Source: Amycolatopsis jiangsuensis (GTDB taxonomy: Bacteria > Actinomycetota > Actinomycetes > Mycobacteriales > Pseudonocardiaceae). From it: a DNA stretch of 64,000 bases. Numbering within the stretch: the stretch's first letter is position 1; each line of letters begins with the position of its first letter. The stretch lies in the NCBI RefSeq assembly GCF_014204865.1, contig NZ_JACHMG010000001.1:1550001-1614000 (forward strand). Reading direction: 5' to 3'. A program made the translations under genes and the position numbers. The notes under the pieces are model-generated. The model was given only the letters and a program-made list of their open reading frames with translations. It ran no database searches and had not been told where the DNA came from. This document shows positions 32,558 through 42,505 of the stretch, piece by piece.

Positions 32558-34147
32558 TCACAGGGGGATGTTCCCGTGCTTCTTGGCCGGCAGGGCCTGG
32601 CGCTTGGTCCGCAGCGCCCGCAGGGCGCGAGCCACCTGGACGCGGGTCTGCGAGGGGGCGAGGACCTGGTCGACGTAGCCGCGTTCGGCGGCGAGATAGG
32701 GGCTGGCGTGGCGTTCCCGGTACTCCTCGGTCAGCCGGCGCCGGGCCCTGGCCAGCTCGTCCGGCGGCAGTCCCGCGAGTTCGCGCCGGTGCAGCACCTG
32801 CACCGCGCCCTCCGCGCCCATCACCGCGATCTCCGCGGTGGGCCAGGCGATGTTGACGTCCGCGCCGAGGTGTTTGGACCCCATCACGGCGTACCCCCCG
32901 CCGTAGGCCTTGCGGGTCACCACGGTCACCTTCGGCACGGTCGCCTCGGCGTAGGCGTAGATCAGCTTCGCGCCGCGGCGGATGATCCCGCCGCGTTCCT
33001 GGTCCACTCCCGGCAGGTACCCGGGGACGTCGGCGAGGGTGAGCAGCGGAATGCCGAACGCGTCGCAGAACCGCACGAACCGGGCCGCCTTCTCCGAGGC
33101 GTCGATGTCGATCACGCCGGCCTGGCAGCGGGGCTGGTTGGCCACGACGCCGACCGTGTGCCCCTGTATCCGGGCGAAAGCGCAGATCATGTTGGGGGCG
33201 AAGGCACCGTGGATCTCGGTGAACTCGCCGTCGTCGACCAGCCGGGCGATCACCTCGGTCATGTCGTAGACCTGGTTCAGCGCATCCGGGACGAGCCGGT
33301 CCAGTTCGAGGTCCGCGGCGGTGATCCCGGGATCGGTGTCGTCGGTGTACTCCGGGGCCGGATCGAGGTTGTTCGACGGGAGGTAGCCGAGCAGGACCTG
33401 GACCCATTCGATCGCGTCGTGCTCGTCGGCCGCGCGGTGGTGGGCGTTGCCCGCGACCTCGCTGTTGGTGCCGGCCCCGCCGAGTTCCTGGGCGCTCACC
33501 CGTTCCCCGGTCACCGCGTGCACCACGTCCGGACCGGTCACGAACATGTGCGAGGTGTCCTCCACCATCACGGTGAAGTCGGTGATCGCCGGCGAGTACA
33601 CCGCGCCGCCGGCACACGGGCCCATGATCATCGAGATCTGCGGGATCACCCCGGAGGCGAGTGCGTTGCGGCGGCCCAGTTCCGCGTAGTAGGCGAGCGA
33701 CACCACGCCTTCCTGGATCCGGGCGCCGCCGGAGTCGTTGATGCCCACCACCGGGCAGCCCAGCGTCATGGCCAGGTCCATGACCTTGAGCACCTTTTCG
33801 CCGAAGACCTCTCCCATGCTTCCGCCGAACACGCTGAAGTCCTGGGAGAACAGGCAGATCTGCCGTCCGTCCACAGTGGCGTGCCCGGTGACCACGCCGT
33901 CGCCGTAGGGGCGGTTGGCGTCCATCCCGAACTCGGTGCAGCGGTGCCGGGCGAGCTGGTCGAGCTCGACGAAGGAACCCGGGTCGACCAGCAGGTCGAT
34001 CCGCTCGCGGGCGGTCAGCTTGCCCTTGGCGTGCTGGCGGTCGATCGCGCGCTTCTCGGCGATCCGGACCACCTCGTCCTGGCGGGTGGCCAGATCGGCG
34101 ATCCGGAACGACGTGGTCGGTGTGAAGGAGAGGTCTTCGAGCGTCAT
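32558..34147 (-). CDS. Acyl-CoA carboxylase carboxyltransferase (beta) subunit, AccD4-like
   Basis: The 529-residue protein is a biotin-dependent carboxyltransferase with both crotonase-like halves. GINDSGGARIQEG and PCAGGAVYSPA form the acyl-CoA oxyanion hole in the N-half, and DVPGYLPGVDQERGGIIRRGAK (DVPGYLPG is diagnostic) with KAYGGGYAVMGSKH form the biotin side. It would add a carboxyl group to an acyl-CoA as extender for the neighbouring PKS. In mycolic acid bacteria AccD4, next to pks13, does this on long-chain acyl-CoA with AccA3. No biotin-carrying alpha subunit is in the window. The ATG overlaps the PKS stop by four bases. Propionyl-CoA carboxylase is the conservative alternative call. 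Confidence 0.9.
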   Translation of the reverse strand: MTLEDLSFTPTTSFRIADLATRQDEVVRIAEKRAIDRQHAKGKLTARERIDLLVDPGSFVELDQLARHRCTEFGMDANRPYGDGVVTGHATVDGRQICLFSQDFSVFGGSMGEVFGEKVLKVMDLAMTLGCPVVGINDSGGARIQEGVVSLAYYAELGRRNALASGVIPQISMIMGPCAGGAVYSPAITDFTVMVEDTSHMFVTGPDVVHAVTGERVSAQELGGAGTNSEVAGNAHHRAADEHDAIEWVQVLLGYLPSNNLDPAPEYTDDTDPGITAADLELDRLVPDALNQVYDMTEVIARLVDDGEFTEIHGAFAPNMICAFARIQGHTVGVVANQPRCQAGVIDIDASEKAARFVRFCDAFGIPLLTLADVPGYLPGVDQERGGIIRRGAKLIYAYAEATVPKVTVVTRKAYGGGYAVMGSKHLGADVNIAWPTAEIAVMGAEGAVQVLHRRELAGLPPDELARARRRLTEEYRERHASPYLAAERGYVDQVLAPSQTRVQVARALRALRTKRQALPAKKHGNIPL

Positions 34148-37100
34148 CGTCGGGTCATCCCCTTTCCTGCGTGCGGTGGGCTCCCGAGCCGTCCCGCGAG
34201 CGCGTCGGCGATCACGGACACGTGCGGCGGGTCGATCATCGAGACGTGGTCGCCGGGCACCCGGATGATCTCCAGGTCCGCGCAATACTCGTCCCAGCCG
34301 AGCGTTTCGTCGGTGCGCAGGTACCGCGGGTCGAGCGTGGTCGTGAGCGGATGCGGTTGCCGCGCCCGCAGCAGCAGCACCGGCCCGGCGTAGGGTCCGG
34401 GCAGGTAGCGTTCCGCGACCCGGGCGTCCACATAGGACGTGTACTGGTGGTGCAGAACGCCCTGCCCCATCCCGGGGACCTGGGCGGCCAGCCTGCTCAT
34501 GACGAGCCGGATCTGCTCGTCCTCGCCGAGCGGCCCGAGCTCGGCCCGGGGAATCTCCAGCGGGACGCCGTAGGTCGCCTCGATGTGCTCGGCAAACCGG
34601 TCGAAGCGCTCGAGCAGCAGCTCTCCGACCGGCTTGTCCGGCGCCGGCAGCGGCAGGATCGTGTCGATCATGAACACGACGTCGACCCGCTCGCCGGCGG
34701 CGGTCAGCCGCTGGGCCGTCTCGTAGGCGAGGCAGCCGCCGAACGACCAGCCGCCGAGGTGGTAGGGACCGTGCGGCTGGACCTCGCGGATGAGCTCGAG
34801 GTAGCAGCCGGCCTTGCCCTCGACGGTGTCCTCCTCGTCGATCCGTTCCAGCCCGTAGGCCGGTTGCCCTTCGGGAAGCAGCCGGACGAGTTCCTGGTAC
34901 ACGCTGGTGGGACCGCCCGCGGGGTGGAACAGGAAGACGGGTTCGGCGCCGACCCCGTCGCGCAGCAGCCGGATCGGGCCGCCGCCGAACCCTTCGACCT
35001 CGGCCCGCAGCAGGTCGGCCATCGCCGCGATGGTCGGCGTGGCGAACAGCCGGGCGACGTCCGGCACCGCTTCGAGATGCTCGGTGAACACGGCGTGCAG
35101 ACGGTCCGCGGCGTCCGCGTCCCCGCCGGCGGTGTAGAAGTCGTCGTAGACCCCGGGCTCCGGCCGGTCGAGCACGGCCTGCCAGTGCCGGGCGACCCAG
35201 CGTTCGGCCGGATCGCGTGGTCCGGTCACCGCCTGCGCCGGCTCGGCCGGGCGGGTCGCTCCCGCGCCGAAACCCGCCTGTTCGGCGAGGTGCTCGGCGA
35301 GATCGGTGAGGCTGGCGCCCCGCAGCAACAACGGCACCGGCAGCGGCAGCGCGAAATCACGCTCCACCGCGCCGCGGGCCCGCATCGCCATCAGCGAGTC
35401 CAGTCCGAGGCTCGTCAACGGCGCGTGCCGGTCGATCGCGCCCGCGCCGTAACCCATCAGCCCCGCGACGACCTCGGCCAGGTGTTCGGTCATCGCGGCC
35501 CGTGCCGTCTCCGGCGGCGCGTCGCGCAGCGAGTCCAGTCCCGCCCAGGTCGACGGTTCGTCGGTACCCGGTTCGCCGGACGGCACGAACAGCTCGAAGA
35601 AGCTCCGCTCGGCGAGGCGGGGGAAAAGGGCGAGCACGGTCTCGGCGTTCACGCGGGCGACACCGGTTCCGGCGCGGCCGTCGGCAAGGACGGTTTCCAA
35701 CGCCTCGAGCGCTTCCTCGGTGCCGAGCGGATCGAGTACCGGGTTGCTGCTGCCGGCGGCCGCCCCGGCTTCACCCCAGGCGCCCCAGTTGATCGTCGTC
35801 GCCGGAAGACCGAGACCACGGCGCCAGGCGACCAGTCCGTCGGTCCAGGCGTTCGCCGTGGCGTAAGCCGCCTGGCCGGGCGACCCGAACAGGGCGGCGG
35901 CCGAAGAATAGACCAGCCACCAGTCGAGGTCGTGGCCCTCGCTCGCCTGGTGCAGCCGCCACGCGCCGAGCGCCTTGGGCCGCCAGACGGTGCCGACCGC
36001 CTCCGGCGTGAGCTCGATCGCCGCGCCGTCGGCCAGCACCCCGGCCGCGTGCAGCACTCCGCGCACCGGCATGCCTCCGGCCGCCGCCGCGGCCAGCACC
36101 TCGTCGGCCGTGCCCGGTTCGGCGACGTCACCGGTCACCACCCGCACTTCGGCACCCAGCTCGCGCAGCTCGGCCAGCGCCGGTTCGGTCTCGGGACGCG
36201 GACCTCCGCGGCCGGAGAGCACGATCCTGCTCGCGCCACGGCCGGCCAGCCACTTCGCCGCGACGAGGCCCAGTCCGCCGAGCCCACCGGTGATGACGTA
36301 CGCCCCGTCGCGCACGACCGGAGCCGGCGGCGGCTGCGTGAGTTCGGGTCGGACGAGCCTGCGGACGTGCCGGATGCCCTCCCGCCAGGCGATCTCGTCG
36401 TCGGGACCGTCGGCACGCACCTCGTCGTGCAGTTCGGTCACCCACAGCCGGGCCGGGTCGGGCTCGGCGTCGAAGTCGACCTGGCTCACGCGCAGTTCGG
36501 GATGTTCGAAGGCCAGCACCCGCACCAGGCCCCGCAGCGCCGCCAGGTCCGGGTGGCCGGACTCCCCCGGTTCGACTCCCGCCGCGCCCGCGCTCACCAG
36601 CCACAGCCGCGGCGCCGGCGCGGGCGCCTCGGCCAGCCCGGCGAGCACCCCCGCCACCGTGACGAGCGACTGCTCCGCCCGGAGCGGATCGGGCTCGCCC
36701 AGCTCGGCCGCGCAGCCGTGCAGCGCCAGCACGCCGGTCACCGGACGGCCCGCGGCGGCGCGGGAACGCAGCAGCTCGGCCAACCCTGCGTGGTCACCGA
36801 GCACCGCGGTGCGCAGTTCACCGCCGGCCTCGGTGACGCTTCCGCGCAGATTCGCCAGCCACGGCCCGGGCTCCCGCTCGCTGTCCAGCAGCACGACCAG
36901 GCTGTCCGCCCGGTCCTCGGGCAGCGACGGCAGCTCGGCCTGCTCCCACGCGGCCTCGTAGACGAGGCTCGGCAACGGCACCGGCAGCGCCGAACGCCGG
37001 AACCGCCGGCAGTACACGTCCCGGAACCCGACCAGCACCGCGCCGTCGGCATCAAGGAGCTGAACGCTGCCGAGCAGCCCGTCACCGGACTCGTCGACCG

Positions 37101-40100
37101 AGTCGAGCACAGCCTCGGCCCGCACTCCGCGCCGCGGGTCCCCGGCGAGCACGACCTCACCGATCGTCAGCGGCAGGTAGAGGCCACCAGCCTCCCCGAG
37201 CGCCTCGCCGGTCGCCGCGGCCAGTGCATGCAGACAGGCGTCGGCGAGCGCCGGATGCAGCACGTGGGCCGGATGGTCGCCGGCCTCTTCGGGCAGTGCG
37301 ATCGACGCCGAAGCGCGGTGCGGCGCGGCCAGGACCCGGCGCAGGCCGCGGAACGCGGGACCGTAACTCTGCCCGAGGTCGGCGAGCGCGCGGTAGAGGT
37401 CGACGGAGTCGGCGGCTTCCTCGTCGAGGGGTTCGAAAGCGGGCAACGGCGTCTCACCCGCGTGTATCCGTGCGGTGGCATAGCGGACCCAGCTGCCGTG
37501 CGCGGATTTCGCGTGCACGCCGACTTCCCCGTCCACCAGGCTCGTCGTGACTTCCGTGTGCTCGCTCAGCGGCAGCACCCGGTGCAGTTCGAGGTCACCG
37601 ACGCGCACCTGCCGCGCCGGTGCCCGCTCCACCGAACGGGCGGCGGCGAGTGCTAGTTCGAGGAAGCCCGTGGCAGGGAACAGCGGTACGCCCATCGCGG
37701 CATGGTCGGCGAGCCACGGCAGTGCCGCGGTGCCGACGTCGGCCCGCCACAGATCCCCGCCGCCGGGCTGTTCGATGTGGACACCCAGCAGCGGATGCGC
37801 CCCGGGGTCCGGCCGGTGCGCGGAGCGCCGCGGCCAGAAGCGCTCGTGCCGCCACACCGGACCGGGCAGCTCGACCGGCGTGACCCGCGGGCGGTGCTCG
37901 AGGACACCGGGGCGGCCGAGGACGTGCAGCCGGGCGAGGCTGGTGAGAAACGCCGTCCGCTCGTCGAGCTTGCGGCTGCCGGTGGGGAGCCCGATCGCCG
38001 CGCCACCGGTGGTCTGCTCGATCGCCGCGAGCGCGATCGGGTGTGGTGAGATCTCGACGAAGATCGTGTGGCCGTCCTCTGTCGCCGCGGCCAGTGCTTG
38101 CGCGAACCGCACCGGACGACGCAGGTTCGCCGCCCAGTACTCGACGTCGAACGTCGGCGTCTCCCGCGGATCGTCGAGAACACTGGTGTAGCACGGGAGT
38201 TCGGCGTGCCCGGGTTTGAGGGTGGCCAGGTCGGCGCGGAAGCGGCCGAGCACGGCGTCGACGGCGGGCGAGTGGCCCGCCCCGCGAACCGGCAGCCGGC
38301 GAGCGAGCCTGCCCATTTCCTCGACGTGCGAAACGAGGGCCTCGACCTGAGCAGCGTCCCCGCTGACCGTGCACTGCGTCGGTGAGGCGTAGACCGCCAC
38401 GGTGACGTCGGGGTAGGCGGTTTCAAGTGCCGACAGCTCCGCCGGCGACAGCTCGACCACGGCCATGGCGCCGGCGCCGCTCTGGTCGACCTCCGCCAGC
38501 AGCTGCGCGCGGGTCGCCATCACGCGCAGCCCGTCGGTCACGTCGAGCGCACCGGCGACGACCGCGGCAGCGACCTCGCCCATGGAGTGCCCGAGCACCG
38601 CGGACGGGACGACGCCGTGCTCCCGCCACAATCCCGCCAGCGCGGTCTGCAGACCGAACAGCGCCAGCTGTGTCGCCCCGAGGTCGGGCAGTTCCTGTTC
38701 GCCCGCAAGAACTTCGCGGAGCGAAAATCCCGCCTCGGCGCGGAAGGCCGGATCGAGGGCGTCGACCTCGGCGCGGAACGCCGGCTCGGTCCGCAGGAGC
38801 CGCCGTCCCATCTCCGGCCACTGTGAACCGTAACCGGAGAAGACGAACACCACGTCCGTCCGTCCCTCGGCCTCACCGGTGACGACCTCGCGCAGCGCTT
38901 GGACGAGTTCACCGCGTTCTTCGGCGACCACCGCCGCGCGGACCGGCAGATGCTCGCGCCGGGTCGCCAGAGTCCCGGCGACGGCATCCAGCGGCACAGC
39001 GCGGCCCGCGGGCGAGTCGAGCCAGTCGGCGAGCTCGTCCGCGCGGGCGTGCACCGCTTCGGCGCTGCGGCCGGACAGCGCGAACACGCGCGGACGGTCA
39101 CTCGCGGCCGCCCGGACCGGGAACGACGCGGCAGGCCATTCCTCCAGCACGACATGCGCGTTGGTACCGCCGAAGCCGAACGCGGACACCCCGGCCCTTG
39201 CGGTGCCCGGGTAGCGGGGCCAGTCCCGGCCCGCCTCGACGACCCGGACACCGAGGCCGTCGAAGTCGATGTGGGGGTTGGGCACCCGGTAGTGGAGGCT
39301 GGCCGGCAGGCGCCGGTGCACCAGCGCGAGCACCACCTTGATCAGCCCGGCGATCCCGGCCGCCCCTTCGAGGTGGCCCAGGTTGCTCTTGACCGAACCG
39401 AGCAGCAGCGGCCGGCCGGGCTCGCGGTCGGCACCGAGGACCGCGCCCAGCGCCTCGGCTTCGATCGGGTCACCGAGCAGCGTTCCGGTGCCGTGCGCCT
39501 CCACGTAGTCCACAGAGGACGGATCGACTCCCGCGACGGCGTAGGCGTCCCGCAGCAGCGACGCCTGCGCGTCGGGATTGGGGGCCATCATGCCGTTGGA
39601 GCGGCCGTCGGAGTTGACCGCACTGCCGCGGATCAGCGCCAGCACCCGGTCGCCCGCGGCACGGGCGGCCTTCAACGGCTTGAGCACGACCACGCCGCAC
39701 CCTTCGCCGCGAACGATACCGTCCGCACCGGCGTCGAACGGTTTGCAGTGCCCGTCGGGTGCCAGCACGCCGGCCCGGTGGAAGTTGGCCGTGATCCCGG
39801 GCGAGAGCAGCAGGTTCACGCCCGCGACGAGCGCGGTGTCGCTCTCGCCCCGGCGCAGGCTCTGCACGGCCTGGTGCACGGCGACCAGCGACGACGAACA
39901 GGCGGTGTCGAGTGTCAGGCTGGGACCGCGCAGGTCGAGCAGGTAGGACAGCCGGTTCGCGGCGATACTCGCCGCCGCACCCGTGCCGGACCAGGCGTCG
40001 ATGCCGGTGACGTCGGTCATCGTGAGGTAGCCGTACTCGCTGGCGGACAGCCCGACGAACACCCCGGTCCGCGAGCCACGCAGCGAGCCGGGCGGGATGC

Positions 40101-40704
40101 CCGCGTGCTCGAGGGCTGCCCAGGTCACTTCCAGCAGCATCCGCTGCTGCGGATCCATCGCCTCCGCCTCGCGGGGCGTGATGCCGAAGAACGCGGCGTC
40201 GAATCCCGCCACGTCGCCCAGGAACCCACCGCGCCGTGGCAGCCCGGCCAGCGCCGCCTCCGGCGCGAAGGATTCCCAGCGTCCCTCGGGAACCTCGGCG
40301 ATGCCGTCGGCTCCGGCGTCCAGCAGCCACCAGAACTGCGCGGGCGACTCGACCCCTCCCGGCAACCGGCAGCCGACGCCGACGACCGCGATGGGCTCGC
40401 CCGCCGCCACGGGTGCGGGCATCGCGCCGTGCCGCGACGCCGTGTCCTCAGTGGACACAGATCCCTCGGCGGACACGGCCAGCGCGAGGGCGGCGATGCT
40501 GGAGTGCCGCCAGACCAGCGTCACCTCGAGCGGGCGGCCGACGAACCGGCCGAGGTCCCCGGTCAGGCTCATCGCGTCCCGGGAGGACAGCCCCGCTTCG
40601 TGCAGCGGGGCGCCGGGATCGACCTGTCCCGCGGAAACACCGGTGATCGTGGCCACCCGGTCGGTGAGCCATTCCTGCACGGCCGCGGCGTCCGGCGCGG
40701 TCAT
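34144..40704 (-). CDS. Large type I polyketide synthase, ACP-KS-AT-DH-KR-ACP-(degenerate carrier)-TE
   Basis: The 2186-residue protein has, in order, an N-terminal ACP (GLSSRDAM, Ser near 41), a KS (DTACSSS, EAHGTGT and KSNLGH: Cys and both His intact) and an AT with GHSMGE. The AT specificity position reads GAGH, neither malonyl HAFH nor methylmalonyl YASH. A DH follows (LADHAAMGVPLFP matches HxxxGxxxxP; DACLH), then a KR (GGLGGLG, SSAAALFG, YATAN), a second ACP (LGLDSLMA), a carrier-like segment where GGDADAAD replaces GGHS and so lacks the pantetheine Ser, and a thioesterase (GWSFGG, GDHVSMI). There is no enoylreductase. Pks13 has ACP-KS-AT-ACP-TE only, so this enzyme also reduces and can dehydrate. 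It is coupled by 4-bp overlaps to the ligase and the carboxylase genes. Confidence 0.93.
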   Translation of the reverse strand: MTAPDAAAVQEWLTDRVATITGVSAGQVDPGAPLHEAGLSSRDAMSLTGDLGRFVGRPLEVTLVWRHSSIAALALAVSAEGSVSTEDTASRHGAMPAPVAAGEPIAVVGVGCRLPGGVESPAQFWWLLDAGADGIAEVPEGRWESFAPEAALAGLPRRGGFLGDVAGFDAAFFGITPREAEAMDPQQRMLLEVTWAALEHAGIPPGSLRGSRTGVFVGLSASEYGYLTMTDVTGIDAWSGTGAAASIAANRLSYLLDLRGPSLTLDTACSSSLVAVHQAVQSLRRGESDTALVAGVNLLLSPGITANFHRAGVLAPDGHCKPFDAGADGIVRGEGCGVVVLKPLKAARAAGDRVLALIRGSAVNSDGRSNGMMAPNPDAQASLLRDAYAVAGVDPSSVDYVEAHGTGTLLGDPIEAEALGAVLGADREPGRPLLLGSVKSNLGHLEGAAGIAGLIKVVLALVHRRLPASLHYRVPNPHIDFDGLGVRVVEAGRDWPRYPGTARAGVSAFGFGGTNAHVVLEEWPAASFPVRAAASDRPRVFALSGRSAEAVHARADELADWLDSPAGRAVPLDAVAGTLATRREHLPVRAAVVAEERGELVQALREVVTGEAEGRTDVVFVFSGYGSQWPEMGRRLLRTEPAFRAEVDALDPAFRAEAGFSLREVLAGEQELPDLGATQLALFGLQTALAGLWREHGVVPSAVLGHSMGEVAAAVVAGALDVTDGLRVMATRAQLLAEVDQSGAGAMAVVELSPAELSALETAYPDVTVAVYASPTQCTVSGDAAQVEALVSHVEEMGRLARRLPVRGAGHSPAVDAVLGRFRADLATLKPGHAELPCYTSVLDDPRETPTFDVEYWAANLRRPVRFAQALAAATEDGHTIFVEISPHPIALAAIEQTTGGAAIGLPTGSRKLDERTAFLTSLARLHVLGRPGVLEHRPRVTPVELPGPVWRHERFWPRRSAHRPDPGAHPLLGVHIEQPGGGDLWRADVGTAALPWLADHAAMGVPLFPATGFLELALAAARSVERAPARQVRVGDLELHRVLPLSEHTEVTTSLVDGEVGVHAKSAHGSWVRYATARIHAGETPLPAFEPLDEEAADSVDLYRALADLGQSYGPAFRGLRRVLAAPHRASASIALPEEAGDHPAHVLHPALADACLHALAAATGEALGEAGGLYLPLTIGEVVLAGDPRRGVRAEAVLDSVDESGDGLLGSVQLLDADGAVLVGFRDVYCRRFRRSALPVPLPSLVYEAAWEQAELPSLPEDRADSLVVLLDSEREPGPWLANLRGSVTEAGGELRTAVLGDHAGLAELLRSRAAAGRPVTGVLALHGCAAELGEPDPLRAEQSLVTVAGVLAGLAEAPAPAPRLWLVSAGAAGVEPGESGHPDLAALRGLVRVLAFEHPELRVSQVDFDAEPDPARLWVTELHDEVRADGPDDEIAWREGIRHVRRLVRPELTQPPPAPVVRDGAYVITGGLGGLGLVAAKWLAGRGASRIVLSGRGGPRPETEPALAELRELGAEVRVVTGDVAEPGTADEVLAAAAAGGMPVRGVLHAAGVLADGAAIELTPEAVGTVWRPKALGAWRLHQASEGHDLDWWLVYSSAAALFGSPGQAAYATANAWTDGLVAWRRGLGLPATTINWGAWGEAGAAAGSSNPVLDPLGTEEALEALETVLADGRAGTGVARVNAETVLALFPRLAERSFFELFVPSGEPGTDEPSTWAGLDSLRDAPPETARAAMTEHLAEVVAGLMGYGAGAIDRHAPLTSLGLDSLMAMRARGAVERDFALPLPVPLLLRGASLTDLAEHLAEQAGFGAGATRPAEPAQAVTGPRDPAERWVARHWQAVLDRPEPGVYDDFYTAGGDADAADRLHAVFTEHLEAVPDVARLFATPTIAAMADLLRAEVEGFGGGPIRLLRDGVGAEPVFLFHPAGGPTSVYQELVRLLPEGQPAYGLERIDEEDTVEGKAGCYLELIREVQPHGPYHLGGWSFGGCLAYETAQRLTAAGERVDVVFMIDTILPLPAPDKPVGELLLERFDRFAEHIEATYGVPLEIPRAELGPLGEDEQIRLVMSRLAAQVPGMGQGVLHHQYTSYVDARVAERYLPGPYAGPVLLLRARQPHPLTTTLDPRYLRTDETLGWDEYCADLEIIRVPGDHVSMIDPPHVSVIADALAGRLGSPPHAGKGMTRR

Positions 40705-42437
40705 CCGAGCCGCCGTCCGGTCAGCACACCATCCAAATAGGACTTCCGGCACAGCGCCCTGCTGATCTTGCCGCTGGAGGTCCGTGGCACTTCGCCGGGC
40801 GGCAGCACGACGACGTCGTGCAGGCGCAGGCCGTGTTCGGCCGACACGGCCGCACGGAGGGCGTGAGCGGCCGCGGCGAGATCGGCCTCGACGGCCTTGG
40901 CCCGCTCCAGCACGGCGACCGCGGTCTCCCCCTTGTCGTGCGGGATCGCGAACACCGCCGCCGAGTGCGGACGTACGGTGGGATGGGACTCGACCGTCTG
41001 CTCGATGTCCTGCGGATAGTGGTTGCGGCCGTCGACGATCACGAGATCCTTCAGCCGGCCGGTCATGTACAGCTCGCCTTCGAAACGCACGCCGAGATCG
41101 CCGGTGGCCAGATACCCCGCGCCGAACGTCGCCGCGGACTCGCGTGGACGGCGCCAGTACCCCTGCCCGACGTTCGCTCCGATCACCTGGATTTCGCCGA
41201 CCTGACCGTCCGGAACGGGTTCTCCGCTGTCCGGGTCGCCGATGCGGACCTCCTGCTGGGCCGGGAGCCCGCACGAGACGAGCGTGGTGACCGGGGCGCC
41301 GGGGCCGGCCGGCACGGCGGCCCCTTCGGCCAGCCGGTCCCGGTCGAACCCGACCTGACGCGAGGGCGCGCCGGCGTCGGTCACCGAAACCAGGACCGTC
41401 GCTTCGGCCAGACCGTAGGAGGCCCGGTGCACCTCCGGGCGCAGACCGCAGTCCCCGAAGGCGTCCTGGAACTTGGCGATGGTCGCGGGCAGCACCGGCT
41501 CACTGCCGTTGATCAGCGACACCACCCGGCTCAGCTCCAGATAGCTCTTCTCCTCCTCCGGCACGCGGGAAGCGCTGTAGGAGTAGGCGAAGTTGGGTGC
41601 GGCGCTGATCGCGCCCGGGCTCGCCGAGAGTGCCCGCAGCCACCGTCCGGGCCGCTCCAGGAAGGCGATCGGGTCCATCAGCACCGAGGCCAGGCCGCCG
41701 ACCATCGGCGCGCCGAGACCGAGGATCAGGCCCATGTCGTGGAACAGCGGCAGCCAGCTGACCGTCGAGGTGCTCCCGGTCTCGGCGCCGTAGGCCGCGC
41801 ACGCCTGCCGGGCGTTGGTGAGGACGTTGTGGTGGGTCAGCATCACCCCGGCCGGCGAACGGGTGGAGCCCGACGTGTACTGCAGGTAGGCCAGCTCGTC
41901 AGGTGCCGGGCGATGCCAGTCGTGCTCCCCCGCCGCGGCCGGTTCCACCGTGTCCACCGACAGGATCGTCGCCTCGAGGTCCAGTGGGCCGAGGAAACCC
42001 GCGAGCTCGCCGGCCAGGTCGGTGGTGGTCAGCACGACTTTCGGGGCGCAGTCGGCAAGCGTCGCGGCGAGCCGGCCCGCGTGCCCGGGCAGGCTCGGGG
42101 GGAACAGCGGGACGGCGACCAGCCCGGCACGTACGGCGCCGAGGAAGGCGACCACGTAGTCGGCGGACTGCGCGGTCAGGATCGCCGCCCGCTCCCCCGG
42201 CCGGGCCGGCCCGCGCAGCCGCGCGGCCACCCCGCTGACCCGGTCGTCGAGTTCGCGCCAGGAGAGCGTCACCGCGCGGCCCTCGGCGCTGCCGCGGTAG
42301 TCCAGGAACGTCACGGCCACCTCGTCACCCAGGAGACCGGCCCACCGGCCGAGCATCGTGGCGAAGGATTCCCCTTCGAGGTGGTCGGCCCCGTCCGGTC
42401 CGGGCACCGCGAAAGCCGTTTCGGAAATGGTCTCCAT
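40701..42437 (-). CDS. Fatty-acyl-AMP ligase (FadD32-like FAAL)
   Basis: The 578-residue adenylate-forming enzyme has the P-loop YTSGSTRSPAGVMLTHHN, ASYGLAEATVLVS, and GDLGVRFEGELYMTGRLKDLV, where TGRLKD is the hinge; the late KISR holds the catalytic Lys. The extra segment around NFAYSYSASRVPEEE corresponds to the insertion that separates fatty-acyl-AMP ligases from acyl-CoA ligases. It would adenylate a fatty acid and load it on the N-terminal ACP of the PKS, whose start codon overlaps its stop by four bases. FadD32 does the same for Pks13 in mycolic acid synthesis. It is the first gene of the operon. A strong TTGACA promoter and GTGAA half-sites lie just upstream. Confidence 0.93.
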   Translation of the reverse strand: METISETAFAVPGPDGADHLEGESFATMLGRWAGLLGDEVAVTFLDYRGSAEGRAVTLSWRELDDRVSGVAARLRGPARPGERAAILTAQSADYVVAFLGAVRAGLVAVPLFPPSLPGHAGRLAATLADCAPKVVLTTTDLAGELAGFLGPLDLEATILSVDTVEPAAAGEHDWHRPAPDELAYLQYTSGSTRSPAGVMLTHHNVLTNARQACAAYGAETGSTSTVSWLPLFHDMGLILGLGAPMVGGLASVLMDPIAFLERPGRWLRALSASPGAISAAPNFAYSYSASRVPEEEKSYLELSRVVSLINGSEPVLPATIAKFQDAFGDCGLRPEVHRASYGLAEATVLVSVTDAGAPSRQVGFDRDRLAEGAAVPAGPGAPVTTLVSCGLPAQQEVRIGDPDSGEPVPDGQVGEIQVIGANVGQGYWRRPRESAATFGAGYLATGDLGVRFEGELYMTGRLKDLVIVDGRNHYPQDIEQTVESHPTVRPHSAAVFAIPHDKGETAVAVLERAKAVEADLAAAAHALRAAVSAEHGLRLHDVVVLPPGEVPRTSSGKISRALCRKSYLDGVLTGRRLG

Positions 42438-42467
42438 AGCGCCTCACTAGTAACGTGGGAGGAACGC

Positions 42468-42505
42468 GTGAATACAAATAATGCGCGGATTCACTTTCGG
42501 GTGAA
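42468..42505. promoter_or_regulatory. GTGAA half-site array over the lipid operon start point
   Basis: GTGAAT (42468-42473), ATTCAC (42489-42494) and GTGAA (42501-42505) are alternating copies of one half-site. The last two form TTCAC-N6-GTGAA, and the first two form a GTGAAT/ATTCAC inverted repeat. They lie around and just downstream of the predicted transcription start of the FAAL-PKS operon, a typical repressor position. The AT content is unusually high for this window. Confidence 0.5.

Noticed and set aside
34171..37656. 1161-codon plus-strand frame opposite the PKS
   Set aside because: Shadow of the PKS TE, ACP, KR and DH regions. It has no recognisable domain.
34144..40704. Calling the PKS a true Pks13 and the locus a mycolic acid locus
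   Set aside because: Pks13 lacks DH and KR domains, which are both present with intact motifs here. The gene order is shared but the product cannot be a standard mycolate.
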